From the NCBI GenBank assembly GCA_903918555.1, contig CAIXEV010000682.1, forward strand, positions 1-8,835: a stretch of DNA of 8,835 bases, in the 5' to 3' direction. The position numbers and the translations under genes are program-made. How positions within the stretch are numbered: position 1 is the first letter of the stretch; each line of letters starts with the position of its first letter. This stretch comes from an uncultured bacterium (GTDB lineage: Bacteria > Planctomycetota > Phycisphaerae > Phycisphaerales > SM1A02). This document shows positions 7,472 through 8,835 of the stretch, piece by piece. The notes below the pieces were generated by a model. It searched no databases and was not told the DNA's origin. It worked only from the letters and a program-made list of their open reading frames with translations.

Positions 7472-7531
7472 ATTCGTTCTGCGTTGTTCACGCCAGAGGG
7501 AGCCGCCGCAGCGGCGACCGCTCAAAGACGG

Positions 7532-7864
7532 TCAGACGCTCTCGTTGAGACCCTTCATCGCGCGGATGCGGACCTTGCGGCTCGCGGGCTTCGCCTTGAT
7601 GGTGATCTCTTCGCCGGTGAAGGGGTTCTTGCCCTTGCGCGCCTTGGTGGCGGGCTTGATCGCGGTGCGCATCTTCGCGAGACCGAAGAGGTTGAAGGTG
7701 CCGCAGCCCTTCTTGCCGAGGTCAGCCTTGAGCATCTCGGTCATGGTGTCGAAGACCGACACGACCTGCTTGCGCGAGAGACCGGTGACGGCGGCGATGT
7801 CCTTGTAGATGGAGCCCTTGGTGCGGACCTTGGAAGCGGGGGTGATCTTGATCTTGCTGGCCAT
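7532..7864 (-). CDS. HU-family DNA-binding protein (nucleoid-associated) with N-terminal extension
   Basis: HU proteins are small basic dimers that bind and bend DNA with little sequence preference and help compact the nucleoid. The 110-residue product, against about 90 for E. coli HU, has a basic N-terminal extension (residues 2-16, SKIKITPASKVRTKG). The HU fold then begins with IYKDIAAVTGLSRKQV (19-34). The beta-arm sequence KARKGKNPFTGEEITIKAK (74-92) has the tip proline Pro81 that intercalates in bent DNA, followed by a basic C-terminus (SRKVRIRAMKG). Extended HU-like proteins of this type are familiar from planctomycetes and some other bacteria, but I could not run a comparison. The ATG at 7864 was chosen because AAAGGA lies 8 nt upstream; the frame extends further only through the leader. 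The gene is transcribed alone from a good promoter, converging on murQ. Confidence 0.95.
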   Translation of the reverse strand: MASKIKITPASKVRTKGSIYKDIAAVTGLSRKQVVSVFDTMTEMLKADLGKKGCGTFNLFGLAKMRTAIKPATKARKGKNPFTGEEITIKAKPASRKVRIRAMKGLNESV

Positions 7865-7872
7865 GGAGTGAG

Positions 7873-7878
7873 TCCTTT
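7873..7878 (-). promoter_or_regulatory. Ribosome binding site of the HU gene
   Basis: On the minus strand AAAGGA lies 8 nt before the ATG at 7864. It decides the start, since the open frame continues upstream to 7948. Confidence 0.75.
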
Positions 7879-7890
7879 CGTGGCTGAACT

Positions 7891-7909
7891 GACAGGCTCC
7901 CTGCCTGTC
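7891..7909 (-). promoter_or_regulatory. Leader hairpin or operator upstream of the HU start
   Basis: A perfect 7-bp inverted repeat, GACAGGC (7891-7897) and GCCTGTC (7903-7909), encloses 5 nt. If transcription starts near 7913, as the predicted promoter implies, it forms a stem-loop almost at the 5' end of the HU mRNA, ending 12 nt before the ribosome binding site. It could stabilise the message or be a regulator-binding dyad. Confidence 0.55.
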
Positions 7910-7919
7910 GTATTCACGG

Positions 7920-7948
7920 AAAATAAAGGGGTCGGACGTTGCTGACAA
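7920..7948 (-). promoter_or_regulatory. Sigma70-type promoter of the HU gene
   Basis: On the minus strand TTGTCA (7948-7943, five of six matches to the -35 consensus) and TATTTT (7925-7920, four of six to the -10 consensus) are separated by exactly 17 bp. The predicted start near 7913 gives a leader of about 49 nt with a hairpin and Shine-Dalgarno site. This is the best promoter match seen in the window. Confidence 0.65.
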
Positions 7949-8076
7949 GGGCTGACGCCACCGAAAAGTGCGAAAATCCCGATGTTTTTCGCTCTCTCAC
8001 CAAAAACCCCTGATTTTCCCGATGAAAGCGACCTGCGGACAGCTCTCGTCGTCCGAGGCCATCTTTCGCGGCTCGA
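7949..8076. promoter_or_regulatory. A-tract-rich region upstream of the HU promoter and downstream of the FHA gene
   Basis: No gene lies here. Within very GC-rich surroundings there are six short A or T tracts at 7964-7967, 7973-7976, 7985-7989, 8002-8006, 8014-8017 and 8025-8027, several spaced near one helical turn, which suggests intrinsic curvature or an UP-like element for the HU promoter. TCCCGATG occurs twice, at 7977-7984 and 8017-8024, exactly 40 bp apart. GCGAAAA (7970-7976) can pair with TTTTCGC (7986-7992), which might instead be a weak terminator for the FHA gene. Confidence 0.45.
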
Positions 8077-8835
8077 TCACTCGTCGTCATCGCCGAGGAA
8101 CGCGGAAGGCTTGCGCGGCGCGGGTCGCGTCTCGCGGGGCTCGAGCCCGAATGCCGGTCCGCCCGTCGTCGGAAACGCGAGCGTCGGATTGGGCGCGGTT
8201 GTCCTCGCGACACGCTGCATCGAGACGCGGAAGTTCCCGATCGGCAGGGTGATGCCGTCCTCGAGGCGCTTTCGGTACCAGCGCTTTCCTTCGAAGAGGA
8301 TGCCCGCCGTGCTGCCTGCATCGACCAGGGACCAGTACTCGGTGCCCCGCGCCAGGACGGCGTGGATCGGGTCGACCGAGGCGTCGCAGATCTGGAGATC
8401 GACCGCGTTCGAGCGGCCGATGCTCAGCCGCGGCGCGCCGCTCCCGCGGGTGGCGGCAAGGCCGGTGAGGTCCGCGCAGAGGTGGACGACGCCGTGGCTG
8501 TCGGTGATGACCAGGACTTCGGAGACCGTGGAAGGCTCGGTGGCGGCCAGATCCTCGACCGCGAGCCGGACGAGGCGCGCGGGCTTCCCGCTTGGCGAGG
8601 CGTCCGGCCGTGCGTCGATCCACTCGGGCTGCGCGCCAGCCGCTCCGGCAAGCCACACATAGACGGAACCGATCTTCACCCACGCGTCGGCTGAAAGCTG
8701 CGCGCAGCGCACGGGCCCGGTCTCGGTGTCGAGGCCGCCGATCGAACCTGCGTCGCACGCAAGCCAGCGGCCATTCGACTGGAAGACAAGCGCGTGGCGG
8801 CGGCTGACCGATGCGCTCTCGATCACGATGTCGCA
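8077..8835 (-). CDS. FHA-domain protein, C-terminal part; start lies beyond the right edge
   Basis: FHA domains bind phosphothreonine peptides and act in kinase signalling or protein assembly. The visible 252 residues, numbered from the edge, read straight off the window end, so the GTG near 8826 is not the real start. Residues 1-60 are the rest of a first FHA domain, with CDIVIESASVSRRHALV (1-17) including the conserved Ser11-Arg12 and His14, and DAGSIGG (28-34). A second, complete FHA-like domain spans about 137-206: IGRS (139-142), DLQI then VDPIHAVL, DAGSTAG (172-178), DG and LPIG near its end. In it the pThr-contacting Ser of V-S-R-x-H is Asp155 and the Asn after GS is Ala, so phosphopeptide binding may be lost. 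A proline- and charge-rich tail ends LGDDDE. There is no membrane segment. The gene is on the same strand as HU, 212 nt upstream of it, and its partners are unknown. Confidence 0.85.
   Translation of the reverse strand, partial: CDIVIESASVSRRHALVFQSNGRWLACDAGSIGGLDTETGPVRCAQLSADAWVKIGSVYVWLAGAAGAQPEWIDARPDASPSGKPARLVRLAVEDLAATEPSTVSEVLVITDSHGVVHLCADLTGLAATRGSGAPRLSIGRSNAVDLQICDASVDPIHAVLARGTEYWSLVDAGSTAGILFEGKRWYRKRLEDGITLPIGNFRVSMQRVARTTAPNPTLAFPTTGGPAFGLEPRETRPAPRKPSAFLGDDDE

Larger units (their letters stand above)
7345..7523. repeat. Tandem duplication of an ~90-bp hairpin-bearing intergenic repeat
   Basis: Two head-to-tail copies lie between the convergent murQ and HU genes: copy 1 at 7345-7433 (89 bp) and copy 2 at 7434-7523 (90 bp). 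Each begins CGAAAACGAACAC, continues with a long GC-rich hairpin with a 4-nt loop, and ends in a block identical for 41 bp between copies (7390-7430 and 7480-7520). That block contains the palindrome CGCCGC-A-GCGGCG (7414-7426 in copy 1). Differences cluster between hairpin and identical block. Translation in any frame gives only low-complexity peptides. The layout, dyad symmetry and position at convergent gene ends resemble REP/BIME-type intergenic elements; a bidirectional terminator or RNA-processing role is possible. The family, if dispersed, cannot be identified from one window. Confidence 0.85.

Noticed and set aside
7345..7523. CRISPR array
   Set aside because: There are only two copies, directly abutting with no spacers, and the ~90-bp unit is far too long.
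7345..7523. Insertion sequence or transposon remnant
   Set aside because: There is no transposase coding, no terminal inverted repeats at the outer boundaries and no target-site duplication.
7382..7945. Plus-strand open frame across the repeats and antisense to the HU gene, encoding repeated PEGAAAAAT peptides
   Set aside because: The peptide repeat simply mirrors the duplicated DNA unit; the rest is antisense to a well-supported HU gene, and no ribosome binding site is visible.

Overview
The window is very GC-rich (roughly 70% by eye), densely coded bacterial chromosome with short intergenic gaps. It holds eight protein-coding genes, two of them cut by the window edges. The HU-like protein with an N-terminal extension, the scarcity of Shine-Dalgarno sites and the gene mix would fit a planctomycete, perhaps of the Phycisphaerae type. 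That assignment is inference from sequence style, and no rRNA or other marker is present to test it.

Layout: positions 1-2269 on the minus strand carry a histidine-degradation pair, hutH (histidine ammonia-lyase, 535 aa) followed 31 nt later by the first 210 codons of hutU (urocanate hydratase), which runs off the left edge. An 84-bp divergent gap (2270-2353) separates them from a plus-strand run: an unrecognised multi-pass membrane protein (2354-3169), a PfkB-family sugar or nucleoside kinase (3227-4162), a secreted dipeptidyl-peptidase-IV-like S9 serine peptidase (4180-6375) and murQ, N-acetylmuramic acid 6-phosphate etherase (6372-7274). murQ overlaps the peptidase stop codon and has its own strong ribosome binding site. 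A 257-bp gap between convergent genes (7275-7531) holds two near-identical copies of an approximately 90-bp hairpin-bearing repeat. Beyond it, on the minus strand, lie an HU-family DNA-binding protein (7532-7864), with a recognisable sigma70-type promoter and a leader hairpin, and an FHA-domain protein whose start lies beyond the right edge.

How the genes fit together: hutH and hutU catalyse the first two consecutive steps of histidine catabolism. The kinase-peptidase-murQ run looks like salvage functions. The peptidase would release dipeptides outside the cytoplasm, MurQ turns MurNAc-6-phosphate into GlcNAc-6-phosphate plus D-lactate, and the kinase has an unknown substrate. HU is a nucleoid protein with its own promoter.

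I see no phage, transposon, CRISPR, tRNA, rRNA or defence module, and nothing that amounts to a clearly new multi-gene system. The parts least explained by known families are the duplicated hairpin repeat at 7345-7523, the A-tract-rich region upstream of the HU promoter, the unknown membrane protein, and the FHA protein with an apparently degenerate second domain.
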